DNA from: Oscillospiraceae bacterium
GTDB taxonomy: Bacteria > Bacillota > Clostridia > Oscillospirales > CAG-382
Assembly (NCBI GenBank): GCA_015064895.1
Contig: SVRI01000002.1
Span: 1-64,000, forward strand
DNA length: 64,000 nucleotides
Reading direction: 5' to 3'
Every line of letters starts with the position of its first letter. Positions within the stretch are counted from its first letter, which is position 1. The position numbers were made by a program, and so were the translations under genes. Under the pieces are notes generated by a model. That model saw only the letters and a program-made list of their open reading frames with translations, made no database searches and was not told the origin of the DNA. Shown piece after piece: positions 34,673 through 43,890 of this stretch.

Positions 34673-36517
34673 TTATTTATTTGTGATTTTTATTATACAT
34701 CCGTCAAAGGCTTTCACCTTATCTTTGTTTCCGTAAAGTACATTTTCAACGGTATAGCCATCTTTAAATGAAAGTTCAAGGTCTTTATCCGTATCGGTAT
34801 GATTGAGAACCACCACATATGCTCCGTCATCTGTTTCGTGATATGTGGAAACAAGGTCATTATCGGAAATCTCATAAGGGTATTCTGCGATATAGTCGGC
34901 AAAGAGAGTTTTATAAACAATTTCAAATCCGCCATCAAACGCATTATGTCTGTCAACAAGGTTATCTTCAAGCGGTGCATTTACAAAGAACACCCTGCCT
35001 TTACCGTAGTTATTAACTGTAATTAAGGGGTTGTTTTCATTATCGCTAAAGAGCACCTTTGCACCTATAGGCTTGAAGGTTATATTTCTCATTCTGAAAA
35101 GTGTTATATCTTTACCGCCTATATTAGCAGTAACATTTTTAGCATACTCGGATGAATCAACTACTCTCAGTCCCGAGAAACTTTCAAACTCGGATATTAC
35201 TGCGTTATTTGCCGAGATATACAAGTCTGCACCGTTATATACCCTTTCTTTAAGCTCATTGAATCTTTCAACCGGCATCATTCTGATACCGTTGATTGAA
35301 GGAAGCATATACAGCCTTGAATCAGGCAAAGTTTTTTCTCCGTCCTCAAACACGCAATTAAGACCTGCTTTCTTCATAAGGCAAAAGGTCATATAACCGA
35401 CACCCCAGTTTCTCTGGTCACGTGTCATAACACAGACAGCATCCACTCTCGCCTTGGGAAGCTCAAGAGCACTTTCATCAAGGAAGTCCGCAAACTTTTT
35501 CATTTCCTTGAGGACGGGTTTCGGGTTATGATTGACATCAAGCATACCAAGCTCCAGTTCAACAAACTGGTCATTATAGGGAAATGTTTTAAGATTTGTC
35601 TGGTCGTTTGCACACCACCACATTGCACCATCCTGTCCGTTTGCAAAGAGTGAAAGCATATTGATTCTCATAAAGTCTGCAGCCTTTTCATTACTGCAAA
35701 TCATGGGTCCCATCGTGCCTATTTCTTCGGCAAGGCAGGGCTTCTTGGAAATCTCGGAATAATACTTTGACTGCGCGGTGGGATGAAGGGTTGTTCTGAA
35801 GGAAAGGGTTTCATCTATCCTTGTATGCTCGCACCAATACGGATAGGGGTGTGTTGTAAGAATATCGGTAAACATACCCTGATGAGAAATGGTCCATTCG
35901 TTATTAAGTCCGAGACCGTGCATTCCCGAAACGACGGGTCTTGTATTATCCGCCGCCTTTATTGCGTTTGATACCATGGCTGTCCAGCTTGCCGCCTCAA
36001 ACACCGAAGTTACCGGTGCCATACAGTTACATTCATTACCGAGATCCCAGGCATATATGCAGTTTCTGTCCTTGAATCTTTGGACAAATCCCTTAATAAA
36101 CAGCTGTTCAAAGTAGAGGGCAACGGGATGTGTTATAAGGTTCTTTTCATAAAGTGCCGCCGGCACAAACAAGGCACCGCTCATCCAGCCTGTGAGAAGT
36201 CCCACAATGAGTTTAATATCATACTTATCACAGATATCGAGAAAAGTCGAGAAACGTGAAAGCATTTCTTCATCGAGATAGTATTCGTTTTCCGGTTCTT
36301 GTCCGTTCTTTACGGAATAGCCGATTACTCTTCCCTGTCCTGCAATAACAGGTGTTACGGGCTGAAAATCACGCCAGTTGGGAAATACTCTTAAGTACTT
36401 TGCTCCGTGTTCAGAGAGAATCTTTATATCATTTTCAATTGCTTCTGCATCAAAGTTCTGCCACATTTCCGTTCCTGCATTTGATGCCCAGTAATTACAA
36501 CCAAGTTTAAATTTCAT
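34673..36517 (-). CDS. Clan GH-A glycoside hydrolase, GH5 mannanase-like
   Basis: A 614-residue cytosolic enzyme. Residues 1-345 form a (beta/alpha)8 barrel beginning KLGCNYWASN. The likely acid/base Glu is in WDLGNECN near 168 and the nucleophile Glu in CLAEEIGTMG near 267, the strand-4 and strand-7 positions typical of clan GH-A retaining enzymes. TTHPYPYW contributes the conserved His/Tyr. Residues 365-520 resemble the glutamine-amidotransferase-like domain found after the barrel in GH42-type enzymes, and the end is a small beta domain. Mannan or mannoside hydrolysis is the best guess, given the GH38 gene nearby. The ATG follows AAGGAGT, 17 bp after the preceding gene, so the three genes 39407-34673 form an operon. 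Confidence 0.75.
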   Translation of the reverse strand: MKFKLGCNYWASNAGTEMWQNFDAEAIENDIKILSEHGAKYLRVFPNWRDFQPVTPVIAGQGRVIGYSVKNGQEPENEYYLDEEMLSRFSTFLDICDKYDIKLIVGLLTGWMSGALFVPAALYEKNLITHPVALYFEQLFIKGFVQRFKDRNCIYAWDLGNECNCMAPVTSVFEAASWTAMVSNAIKAADNTRPVVSGMHGLGLNNEWTISHQGMFTDILTTHPYPYWCEHTRIDETLSFRTTLHPTAQSKYYSEISKKPCLAEEIGTMGPMICSNEKAADFMRINMLSLFANGQDGAMWWCANDQTNLKTFPYNDQFVELELGMLDVNHNPKPVLKEMKKFADFLDESALELPKARVDAVCVMTRDQRNWGVGYMTFCLMKKAGLNCVFEDGEKTLPDSRLYMLPSINGIRMMPVERFNELKERVYNGADLYISANNAVISEFESFSGLRVVDSSEYAKNVTANIGGKDITLFRMRNITFKPIGAKVLFSDNENNPLITVNNYGKGRVFFVNAPLEDNLVDRHNAFDGGFEIVYKTLFADYIAEYPYEISDNDLVSTYHETDDGAYVVVLNHTDTDKDLELSFKDGYTVENVLYGNKDKVKAFDGCIIKITNK

Positions 36518-36534
36518 GCAATATACTCCTTATC

Positions 36535-38259
36535 CTAAAACTCAAATATAGCAAAGCCGGCAGCAGGAACCGTTACATAATAGTTTTTGTCATCAATTCT
36601 TTCGATTTTAACATCATCTGAGCAGAGCTTTATGGCTTTGAGATTTGCGTTGTCCTTAAAGGTTACTTTTACACGTCTGTCGGCGTTTTTATCTATGCTG
36701 TCGCCTACGGGTCTTGCTCTATAGTTACCTTCATTATTGAAGATTGAAAGGTATCTTCCTCCGTCTGCGTTTTTAGAAACAAGCCAGTGAAGTCCGTCAA
36801 CAGTAACGGGCATGATTTCCATGCTTCTTGCCTTGACATCAAGTTCAAGCTTTTCTAAGTTATCGCTTGTGTAAACTCTATATTTTTTACCGTACATCTT
36901 TGACACACGGCTATCGGGGGACGCATCAATAAGTGTATCGTACTTTGCAAGTACTTCTTCCGAAGCATCTTCGTAAATAATATCAAACAAATCGCCAAAG
37001 CGTGAGTTTGTCATAACGTGACCTTCATTGCCGTACCTTTCGCCGTAGCTTTCGTACATGAGCTTTAACACATTTTCAACGTATCCGTTAAACGCTTTCT
37101 GTTTGTCATCGACAGGCATAAGCATATAGTTATCGTTGAACTGATTGATTTTGCGGACTCTGAAGGGATTATGAATCTCAACGCATGAGTACTCCTTAGG
37201 AAGCACAATGGCAAAGGGAATATGTGCTTTTACATTTTTATAATTTCTTGCAAAGTCGATAAATTCCTTCTTGGCAATACCGTATTCCGAAAGTTCAAAT
37301 GTATTCATATCGGAATAGGAGCAATTGAGCCCCCACTCCTCGGCAAGGTAATCCGCACCGCTCATGAGAGAATAGTAATAGATTCTCTTCTGAAGAAGTC
37401 GGGATGAACCGCCCGCCTTGCCATGTTCGGTAAAGTTATCGGGATGTAGGTCCTGAGTGAGATACCATTCATTTGAAGGGTCATCATTGAAGCACGGCAT
37501 GGATGCATCAAATTCGGTTGGTGAAGCAATCCATGTTTCATAATATGTACCCCACTTTTTACCTGCCGGCTCTGCAATACCGCGGGTTGTGGCAACGGCA
37601 ATTCTCATATCGGCAATCTGCCAGCCGACTTCGGGCATAAAGGTTTTCATTCCAAGCTCGTTCTGCATTCTGTGAAGAAGGAAATAGCTGTCACAGGGAA
37701 GCACATATCCGAGAGTTTCATCCATTCTTCTCTTATAAATTGCCGAAACAAGTTCAAGAAATTCATCTGAGTTTTTGGGAAGGCGGACATTTGCATAATA
37801 TTCGGGTGTGTCGTGGGAAAGATTTGCAAGTCTTGTTCCGTCGGGCATTACGGCATGTTCGCTTGCAAGTTCATTTTTGAGAATTTCAAGGTCATAGGGG
37901 CCGTCACCGATTCTTTTGAGTCTCGGAATATCCGACTGGGCAATATTACTTGCACTTTCATGGAGCTGAAAACCTAAAAACCAATCGCCGAGGATGCTTT
38001 CGTATTCACGGATAAGGTCGTGGTCAAATTTATATTCGTGATATGTAATACCGCCTGTGATTCTGTCAACGTAGAAGGGTATTTTATTCTCCTTAATCAT
38101 CGAGTGAAGGCGTGTACCCTTTGCGGCAAATTTATTGAATTTCAGTTCTTCGGGGACAGAAAAAGCGTGCTGGATTTTGAAACCCGAGTCTTCATTCAGA
38201 AGGTCATTTTTAATCAGACCTTCATAGCATCTTTCATTATATACATGGAAAAATTTCAT
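36535..38259 (-). CDS. Unknown protein, probable TIM-barrel enzyme
   Basis: A 574-residue protein I cannot name. It has no signal peptide or membrane helix. Motifs suggestive of a glycosidase-like barrel are GDWFLGFQLHESASN near 90-105, MPEVGWQIADMRIAVATTRG (Glu at a strand end), KKWGTYYETWIAS, and DYLAEEWGLNCSY with a Glu pair. The C-terminal 100 residues look like a beta domain (FAIFEF end). It lies between the deacetylase-like gene (17 bp gap) and the GH5-like gene (17 bp gap), each with a ribosome site, so it is cotranscribed and likely acts on the same glycan. The ATG follows AGAGGT. Confidence 0.5.
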   Translation of the reverse strand: MKFFHVYNERCYEGLIKNDLLNEDSGFKIQHAFSVPEELKFNKFAAKGTRLHSMIKENKIPFYVDRITGGITYHEYKFDHDLIREYESILGDWFLGFQLHESASNIAQSDIPRLKRIGDGPYDLEILKNELASEHAVMPDGTRLANLSHDTPEYYANVRLPKNSDEFLELVSAIYKRRMDETLGYVLPCDSYFLLHRMQNELGMKTFMPEVGWQIADMRIAVATTRGIAEPAGKKWGTYYETWIASPTEFDASMPCFNDDPSNEWYLTQDLHPDNFTEHGKAGGSSRLLQKRIYYYSLMSGADYLAEEWGLNCSYSDMNTFELSEYGIAKKEFIDFARNYKNVKAHIPFAIVLPKEYSCVEIHNPFRVRKINQFNDNYMLMPVDDKQKAFNGYVENVLKLMYESYGERYGNEGHVMTNSRFGDLFDIIYEDASEEVLAKYDTLIDASPDSRVSKMYGKKYRVYTSDNLEKLELDVKARSMEIMPVTVDGLHWLVSKNADGGRYLSIFNNEGNYRARPVGDSIDKNADRRVKVTFKDNANLKAIKLCSDDVKIERIDDKNYYVTVPAAGFAIFEF

Positions 38260-38276
38260 TTATATTTACCTCTTTA

Positions 38277-39407
38277 TTACTCAAACGACTTATTATCGCA
38301 AAGATGTTTTTCCGCCACGGCATCTGCTATATGGCATCCCTTATATCCGTTATCGTAAAGATATTTACAAACATCAAGAACTCTGTTTTCAAAATCGGGA
38401 AGATAGCCTTTATAATCTTTATGGAAATACTGTTCGTGAATCATTGTCGAAACAAAACCGCCTCTGTTCGGGTGTGCCACGATTTCCTTAATCTGCGACA
38501 TCACCCAATCGTATGTGCCGAGATTTGTTACAAGGTCAATTCTTGCGAACATCATATCCTCGTCTTTGTCATACCAGAAATCACGGGTGTCTGCGTGTTT
38601 TACCTGTTCTTTATCAAGATAGTAGGCAACAAGGGGCGTTCCGTCTGCATTAAATGTTAGATAGCCTGTGAGAGATTTGAAGCCAAGGCTGCGAAGTGCT
38701 CTTACGCCTTCCCTGTTCACCTCACCCCAATGGATTGTTGTTGTATCGTTAATACATTCCTTGCCTGCAAAACGTATGATTTCTCTGCAGACATTAGTGC
38801 AATCCTCTGTGATTTCTTCACTTGTTGTATTTTTATAAGGCATATCGGGATACTCGCTCTTTGCGTGGAAGGCAAGCTTTAACCAATCGCTGTTAGCACG
38901 GAATTCATCCTTGAACTTATCCGTCATCATGGTGAGGTTAAAGTATTCGGTATGTTCCTTAAAATCGTCAGTGGGGATAAATTCATAGAACAGGTTAAGA
39001 TGAACCTTTGCACCGTAGAGGTCATGTGCTTTTTTATATACGGCAAGGTAAGGATTCTCGAAAATCGACTTATACACGTCTTTATTCTTTGTTAAATCCT
39101 GCAAAAAGAGGATATTATCATCGGATGAAACTCTGTATTTACCTTCAACGTCATTGAGCTTGAACACGGCAATCTTTGCACATTCACCGCTTGTTTTATC
39201 CTCGGCGGTAAGGGTGTTTCTGTAGCCTGAAATTTCAACATCCGCAGTAAAATATTCTGTGTCATATACAGCCTTTTTGTTACAGATATAAACATCGTTC
39301 TTTTCCGGTGCCTCAACTTTAACGGTAACGCAAAGTTTGTTTCCGTTAAGCTTTCCGTCACGTGAATTAAGACAATCTCCGTCAAGAGGAAACACAAATC
39401 TTATCAT
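38277..39407 (-). CDS. Unknown protein, polysaccharide-deacetylase-like fold
   Basis: A 376-residue protein of uncertain function. The N-terminal 115 residues are beta-rich. The rest includes AKVHLNLFYEFIP, WLKLAFHAKSEYPDMPY, TTTIHWGEVNREGVRALRSLG and STMIHEQYFHKDY, a layout recalling NodB-type deacetylases or related barrels, with His residues that could bind metal, but the classical metal triad is not plainly visible. It is first in the three-gene operon with the GH5-like enzyme. The ATG follows AAGGATG. A glycan-modifying role is inferred from context only. Confidence 0.5.
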   Translation of the reverse strand: MIRFVFPLDGDCLNSRDGKLNGNKLCVTVKVEAPEKNDVYICNKKAVYDTEYFTADVEISGYRNTLTAEDKTSGECAKIAVFKLNDVEGKYRVSSDDNILFLQDLTKNKDVYKSIFENPYLAVYKKAHDLYGAKVHLNLFYEFIPTDDFKEHTEYFNLTMMTDKFKDEFRANSDWLKLAFHAKSEYPDMPYKNTTSEEITEDCTNVCREIIRFAGKECINDTTTIHWGEVNREGVRALRSLGFKSLTGYLTFNADGTPLVAYYLDKEQVKHADTRDFWYDKDEDMMFARIDLVTNLGTYDWVMSQIKEIVAHPNRGGFVSTMIHEQYFHKDYKGYLPDFENRVLDVCKYLYDNGYKGCHIADAVAEKHLCDNKSFE

Positions 39408-39458
39408 ACAAACACATCCTTTTTATCCAACATTTAAAGTGCATATTTATCTACTAAT

Positions 39459-39487
39459 GTTTTATCATTTTTATATATAAATGTCAA
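39459..39487 (-). promoter_or_regulatory. Promoter for the three-gene carbohydrate operon
   Basis: Minus strand TTGACA (39487-39482), 17-nt spacer, TAAAAC (39464-39459), with TG upstream. It is divergent from the rpe promoter at 39554. Confidence 0.55.
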
Positions 39488-39553
39488 GAAGTTTTAGAAA
39501 TTACGGACTATATGACAAGTCACGCGGAACAGAGGACAAAATACAACATACAC

Positions 39554-39582
39554 TTGACAACCATAGGTTTTTATAGTACAAT
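39554..39582 (+). promoter_or_regulatory. Promoter for rpe
   Basis: TTGACA (39554-39559), 17-nt spacer, TACAAT (39577-39582). Confidence 0.7.
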
Positions 39583-39620
39583 ACTACTAGATATAGATTT
39601 TTTATATATGAGGTATTTAT

Positions 39621-40265
39621 ATGATTAAGGTTTCACCTTCAATGCTCGCCTGTGATTTCACAAAATACGGCGCAGAGATTGAAAAGATAACGAAGGCCGG
39701 TGCCGAATATGTGCATCTTGATGTTATGGACGGAGTATTTGTACCAAACATTTCCTTCGGCATTCCCGTAGTTCAGGCAGCAAGAAAGGCAACAGATGCA
39801 ATACTCGACGTACATCTCATGATTACCGAGCCCGAAAGATACATAAAGCAGTTTTCGGATGCCGGTGCAGATATCATCGTCTTCCACTATGAAGCAACAA
39901 ACAATCATCAGGAAATCATTGATGAAATCCACTCCCTCGGCAAAAAAGCAGGTATGTCCATAAAACCGGCAACACCCGCATTTGTCCTTGAGCCGTTTAT
40001 GAGCAGTCTTGACCTTGTACTTGTCATGTCGGTAGAACCCGGCTTTGGCGGTCAGAAGCTTATTCCCGAAACATTGGAAAAGGTTTCAAAGGTGAAAGAA
40101 ATGAGACAGCTTTTGGGGGCTGACTTTGAAATAGAAATTGACGGCGGTATTACCGTTGACAATGCACATCTTGCCATTGAAGCGGGTGTCGATGTCATCG
40201 TTGCAGGCTCTGCCGTATTCAAGGCTGAAAACCCCGCAGCGGTCATAGCATCGTTCAAAGAGTGA
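39621..40265 (+). CDS. rpe: Ribulose-phosphate 3-epimerase
   Basis: Rpe interconverts ribulose 5-phosphate and xylulose 5-phosphate in the pentose phosphate pathway. The 214-residue TIM barrel has the expected metal-ligand motifs: SPSMLACDF, HLDVMDGVFVPNISFG (His and Asp), DVHLMI (His), VMSVEPGFGGQ, and the phosphate-binding EIDGGITVDNA and VAGSAVF. Length and motifs match bacterial Rpe; an allulose-6-phosphate epimerase is a less likely alternative. The start follows GAGG. It lies upstream of recA but recA has its own promoter. Confidence 0.94.
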   Translation: MIKVSPSMLACDFTKYGAEIEKITKAGAEYVHLDVMDGVFVPNISFGIPVVQAARKATDAILDVHLMITEPERYIKQFSDAGADIIVFHYEATNNHQEIIDEIHSLGKKAGMSIKPATPAFVLEPFMSSLDLVLVMSVEPGFGGQKLIPETLEKVSKVKEMRQLLGADFEIEIDGGITVDNAHLAIEAGVDVIVAGSAVFKAENPAAVIASFKE

Positions 40266-40297
40266 TTTTTTGGACAGTCAGACAAAAACAGTTGGGT

Positions 40298-40321
40298 GTA
40301 CAGTATTGATATTTACTGTAC
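40298..40321. promoter_or_regulatory. Perfect palindrome over the recA -35 region
   Basis: GTACAGTA (40298-40305), 8-nt centre, TACTGTAC (40314-40321): perfect 8-bp arms whose centre contains the recA -35 hexamer. The position is ideal for a repressor. The half-sites do not match the usual Firmicute LexA box (CGAAC-N4-GTTCG). Confidence 0.65.
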
Positions 40322-40334
40322 CATAGGCTATAAT
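40306..40334 (+). promoter_or_regulatory. Promoter for recA
   Basis: TTGATA (40306-40311), 17-nt spacer, TATAAT (40329-40334). Confidence 0.75.
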
Positions 40335-40377
40335 TTATGTGTCGACAAAAGTTCTATACTGAAAGGAAATGATTGAA

Positions 40378-41472
40378 ATGAAGAAGACAGATATAAAGGA
40401 AGTACAGAACAGCGATAAGCAAAAGGCTCTTGCCACCACCATTGCTCAGATTGAAAAGAGCTACGGCAAGGGTGCTATTATGAAGCTTGGCGAAAATTCG
40501 TCAATGAATGTTTCGGCAGTATCCACAGGTTCTCTCAGCCTCGACCTTGCCCTTGGTATTGGCGGTGTTCCGAGAGGAAGAATCATTGAAATCTACGGTC
40601 CTGAGTCCTCAGGTAAGACAACCGTTGCACTTCACATTGTTGCAGAAGTTCAGAAGCTCGGCGGTGAAGCTGCATTTATCGATGCAGAGCACGCACTTGA
40701 CCCTGTTTATGCTAAGGCTCTCGGCGTTGACATTGACTCACTTCTCGTATCCCAGCCCGACAACGGCGAACAGGCTCTTGAAATTACAGAAGCACTTGTT
40801 CGTTCGGGTGCAGTTGAAGTTGTTGTTGTTGACTCGGTTGCAGCTCTCGTTCCAAGAGCCGAAATTGACGGCGAAATGGGTGATGCACACGTAGGTCTTC
40901 AGGCAAGACTCATGTCTCAGGCATTAAGAAAGCTCTCGGGTGCTATTGCAAAATCAAACTGTATTGTAATTTTCATCAACCAGTTAAGACTTAAAGTGGG
41001 CGTTATGTACGGCAACCCCGAAACAACATCCGGCGGTAATGCCCTCAAGTACTACGCATCGGTTCGACTTGACATCAGACGTACCGAAACAATTAAAGAC
41101 GGTGCTGAGGCTGCCGGTAACCACACAAGAGTAAAGGTTGTAAAGAACAAAGTAGCTCCCCCCTTCAAAACAGCAGAATTTGACATTCTCTACGGCAAGG
41201 GCATTTCCAAGGAAAGCGAAATTATTGACATTGCCGTAAACCTTGACATTATCCAAAAGAGCGGTTCATGGTTCTACTACGGTGACCAGAGACTTGCTCA
41301 GGGTAAAGACAACGTAAGAATACTTCTTGATGAAAACAAGGAAATGGCTGCGGAAATAGAAGGAAAAATCCGCGACAGACTTCAGAACGGTGCCGGTGCA
41401 GACGAGGTACTCGGCGGCGACGAAAAGGTTACGGATTCGGGAATACTCATCACCGAGGATTTTGACGCATAA
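40378..41472 (+). CDS. recA: Recombinase RecA
   Basis: RecA forms filaments on single-stranded DNA, catalyses strand exchange and triggers SOS autocleavage of LexA-type repressors. The 364-residue protein has the N-terminal oligomerisation helix ([17 protein letters not shown]), Walker [10 protein letters not shown], Walker [11 protein letters not shown], the L2-region segment [18 protein letters not shown], and an acidic C-terminal tail. I start at the ATG at 40378, about 10 bp after AAAGGA; the ATG 9 bp upstream is too close to the ribosome site. It overlaps recX by one base. A palindrome at the promoter suggests damage-responsive control. Confidence 0.97.
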   Translation: MKKTDIKEVQNSDKQKALATTIAQIEKSYGKGAIMKLGENSSMNVSAVSTGSLSLDLALGIGGVPRGRIIEIYGPESSGKTTVALHIVAEVQKLGGEAAFIDAEHALDPVYAKALGVDIDSLLVSQPDNGEQALEITEALVRSGAVEVVVVDSVAALVPRAEIDGEMGDAHVGLQARLMSQALRKLSGAIAKSNCIVIFINQLRLKVGVMYGNPETTSGGNALKYYASVRLDIRRTETIKDGAEAAGNHTRVKVVKNKVAPPFKTAEFDILYGKGISKESEIIDIAVNLDIIQKSGSWFYYGDQRLAQGKDNVRILLDENKEMAAEIEGKIRDRLQNGAGADEVLGGDEKVTDSGILITEDFDA

Positions 41473-42125
41473 TGATCATAGTAAAAACAATCATATCCAA
41501 GGGTGGCTCAGAAGTCACCCTTGAATGCGAATTTCGGGAAAAACATACTCTGACACGGGCAGATGCAATAAGGCTCGGACTTTACGATTTATCTGAGGAT
41601 GACTTTCCCGTTGAATTTGCCGACGACGAACTGATTGAATTTCTTGCAAAAAAGCTCAAGGCAATAAAGTATGCGACATATCTTTTGCAGTTTTCAGACA
41701 AGAGCGAAAAGGTACTCAGACGCAAAATGCAGGAAAAGGATTACTCAAATGAGGTAATTGACGAAGCTTTATCGGTTATGCGTTCCTCGGGAATAATAAG
41801 CGATGAAAACCTATGTCTCAAAAAGTACGTTTCCATCGCAAATTCAAAGCTATACGGCCCTCACAGAATAAAGAACGAGCTTTTCTCAAAGGGCTTTTCG
41901 TCGGAGGACATAAAAAACGCAGAAAACCTTGCAGATATTGACTTTTATGAGTTATGCAAAGAGCTTTGTAACAAGCTTTTATCATCAAGCAGAATTAATC
42001 TTTCGGACAGACAAGAACGTGATAAATTCAAAGCAAAGCTTTCAAGGTACGGTTACGGTTTTGACGAAATAAATTCAGCTCTCGAAAATCTCGACTATTC
42101 TGTCGATGACGAAACCGATTTTTAA
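41472..42125 (+). CDS. recX: RecA regulator RecX
   Basis: RecX binds RecA filaments and limits their growth and activity. The 217-residue protein shows the three-helix repeats of the family: a YATYLLQFSDKSEKVLRRKM region followed by EVIDEALSVM, LYGPHRIKNELFSKGFS, and a final FKAKLSRYGYGFDEINSAL. Its ATG overlaps the recA TAA stop by one base (TAATG), so translation is coupled. A first module of about 60 residues with ECEFREKHTL is common in Firmicute RecX. Confidence 0.93.
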   Translation: MIIVKTIISKGGSEVTLECEFREKHTLTRADAIRLGLYDLSEDDFPVEFADDELIEFLAKKLKAIKYATYLLQFSDKSEKVLRRKMQEKDYSNEVIDEALSVMRSSGIISDENLCLKKYVSIANSKLYGPHRIKNELFSKGFSSEDIKNAENLADIDFYELCKELCNKLLSSSRINLSDRQERDKFKAKLSRYGYGFDEINSALENLDYSVDDETDF

Positions 42126-42136
42126 AGGAGGAAGAC

Positions 42137-42580
42137 ATGGAAGTTTATATTTGGATAGGCATTGCCGTTGTTTCGCTGATAGTTGAAGTAGCAACATCGG
42201 GGCTTACAACCATATGGTTTATACCGCCCGCACTCATTTCAATGGTACTTGCCCTGTTACATGTGCCGGTTGCCATTCAGATTGCGGCATTTGTTATATT
42301 GTCGGCACTCATGATATTGCTATTCTACAAAAAGCTTAAAGAAAATATTGAAAAGAAATCCGAAAAAACAAACATCGATGCACTTATCGGAAAAGAAGCA
42401 ATTGCAGAACAAGATATAACATACAGAAGCATGGGCAGAGTAAAGGTAGGCGGTATGAGTTGGTCTGCATATATTGAAAAGGATGCACAAACAATAAGCA
42501 AAGGCGATTTTGTAAAAATTTTATCCATTGACGGTGTAAAGCTGAAGGTAGAAAAAGCCGAAATACAGGAAAAAGTTTAA
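42137..42580 (+). CDS. NfeD family membrane protein (short form)
   Basis: A 147-residue protein with two or three N-terminal membrane helices (VYIWIGIAVVSLIVEVATSG, IWFIPPALISMVLALL, AAFVILSALMILLFY) and a C-terminal OB-fold domain (GKEAIAEQDI to VEKAEI). Short NfeD proteins pair with SPFH proteins in membrane microdomains and lack the ClpP-like protease of long NfeD. The next gene is an SPFH protein, the standard partnership. The ATG follows AAAGGAGG, 11 bp after recX. Confidence 0.9.
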   Translation: MEVYIWIGIAVVSLIVEVATSGLTTIWFIPPALISMVLALLHVPVAIQIAAFVILSALMILLFYKKLKENIEKKSEKTNIDALIGKEAIAEQDITYRSMGRVKVGGMSWSAYIEKDAQTISKGDFVKILSIDGVKLKVEKAEIQEKV

Positions 42581-42606
42581 ATTAAAATTACTTTAGGAGG
42601 ATAATC

Positions 42607-43530
42607 ATGGAACTGTTTATAGTTGTTTTTATAATAATAATTGCTATTATTCTTTCAAATATCAAAATCGTGCCCCAAGCACAGGCTATGGTAGTCGAAA
42701 GACTGGGTGCATATAAGACAACGTGGAAGACAGGCGTGCACTTCAAACTCCCCTTCATCGACAAAACTGCAAAAAAAATGTCACTCAAGGAACAGGTCGT
42801 GGATTTTCCTCCTCAGCCTGTTATCACAAGCGATAATGTTCATATGATGATTGATACCGTTATCTACTACCAGATTGCCGACCCAAAACTATACGCATAC
42901 GGTGTAGAAAATCCCATGCTTGCCATTGAAAACCTCACAGCAACAACCCTTCGTAACATTATCGGCGATCTTGAACTTGACGGAACACTTACTTCACGTG
43001 ACATTATCAACACAAAGATGCGTGCAATCCTCGATGAAGCAACCGACCCTTGGGGCATCAAAATCAACAGAGTAGAGCTAAAGAACATCATGCCTCCCAA
43101 GGATATTCAGGATGCCATGGAAAAACAGATGAGAGCCGAACGTGAAAGACGTGAAAAAATATTGCAGGCTGAGGGTGAAAAGAAGTCGGCAGTGCTTATA
43201 GCCGAAGGTAAAAAGGAATCAATGATTCTTGAGGCAGAAGCCGAAAAACAGGCCGCTATTCTCAGAGCCGAGGCAAAACGCGAAGCTAAAATCAGAGAAG
43301 CTGAAGGTGAAGCTGAGGCAATTCTCAAGGTTCAAAATGCTGTTGCAGAAGGTTTGAAACTTGTAAGTAATGCCAATCCTTCCGATAAAGCACTTGCACT
43401 TAAGAGCTTTGAAGCACTTGAAAAGGTTGCTGACGGAAAAGCCACCAAGCTTATCGTCCCCTCCGACCTTCAGAATGTTACTGCAATTGCGGCTGCATTC
43501 AAAGAAGCAACTGACGAAAACAAGCAATAA
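42607..43530 (+). CDS. SPFH/band 7 family protein (stomatin/paraslipin-like)
   Basis: A 307-residue membrane-anchored scaffold protein. Residues 1-22 are a membrane helix; the SPFH domain follows (IVPQAQAMVVERLGAY, DVVINTK-like and VELKNIMPP segments). A long Glu/Ala/Lys-rich coiled coil at about 170-250 contains repeated AEGEKK and AEAE units. Such proteins form large rings organising membrane domains and controlling proteolysis. It is paired with the preceding NfeD gene. The ATG follows TAGGAGG. Confidence 0.93.
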   Translation: MELFIVVFIIIIAIILSNIKIVPQAQAMVVERLGAYKTTWKTGVHFKLPFIDKTAKKMSLKEQVVDFPPQPVITSDNVHMMIDTVIYYQIADPKLYAYGVENPMLAIENLTATTLRNIIGDLELDGTLTSRDIINTKMRAILDEATDPWGIKINRVELKNIMPPKDIQDAMEKQMRAERERREKILQAEGEKKSAVLIAEGKKESMILEAEAEKQAAILRAEAKREAKIREAEGEAEAILKVQNAVAEGLKLVSNANPSDKALALKSFEALEKVADGKATKLIVPSDLQNVTAIAAAFKEATDENKQ

Positions 43531-43565
43531 TTAAAGAAATATTTTAAAAAAGTTCGCAAAATGTA

Positions 43566-43594
43566 TTGTATTTTATTAATTTATATGTTATAAT
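43566..43594 (+). promoter_or_regulatory. Promoter for secG
   Basis: TTGTAT (43566-43571), 17-nt spacer, TATAAT (43589-43594). Confidence 0.55.
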
Positions 43595-43650
43595 AGTATG
43601 CGTTGTGTATAGACTACACGTTAAAGTATTAAACATCGGAGGAATTTTAG

Positions 43651-43890
43651 ATGAATACACTTACAACCGTTATCGGTATTTTATTAATAGTAATGGCTGT
43701 TTTCCTTGTTATTGCAGTTCTTATGCAGAGCAGCAAAGACCACAGACTCGGATCTTCCATTGCAGGCGGTGCTGAAACATTCTTTGGCAAGCAGAAGGGC
43801 AAGAGCATGGATGCCATGTTCAACAAGCTTACTACAGTTATCGCTATCATTTTCGTTTTACTCGTTATCACTCTCTTTGTAATTCAGTAA
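43651..43890 (+). CDS. secG: Preprotein translocase subunit SecG
   Basis: SecG is the small auxiliary subunit of the SecYEG channel. The 79-residue protein has two membrane helices (TVIGILLIVMAVFLVIAVL and a C-terminal LTTVIAIIFVLLVITLFVI) joined by the conserved loop QSSKDHRLGSSIAGGAETFFGK. Length and topology are typical. The ATG follows CGGAGGA. In many Firmicutes rnr and smpB follow secG; here an LTA-synthase-like gene follows after a 214-bp gap. Confidence 0.96.
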   Translation: MNTLTTVIGILLIVMAVFLVIAVLMQSSKDHRLGSSIAGGAETFFGKQKGKSMDAMFNKLTTVIAIIFVLLVITLFVIQ

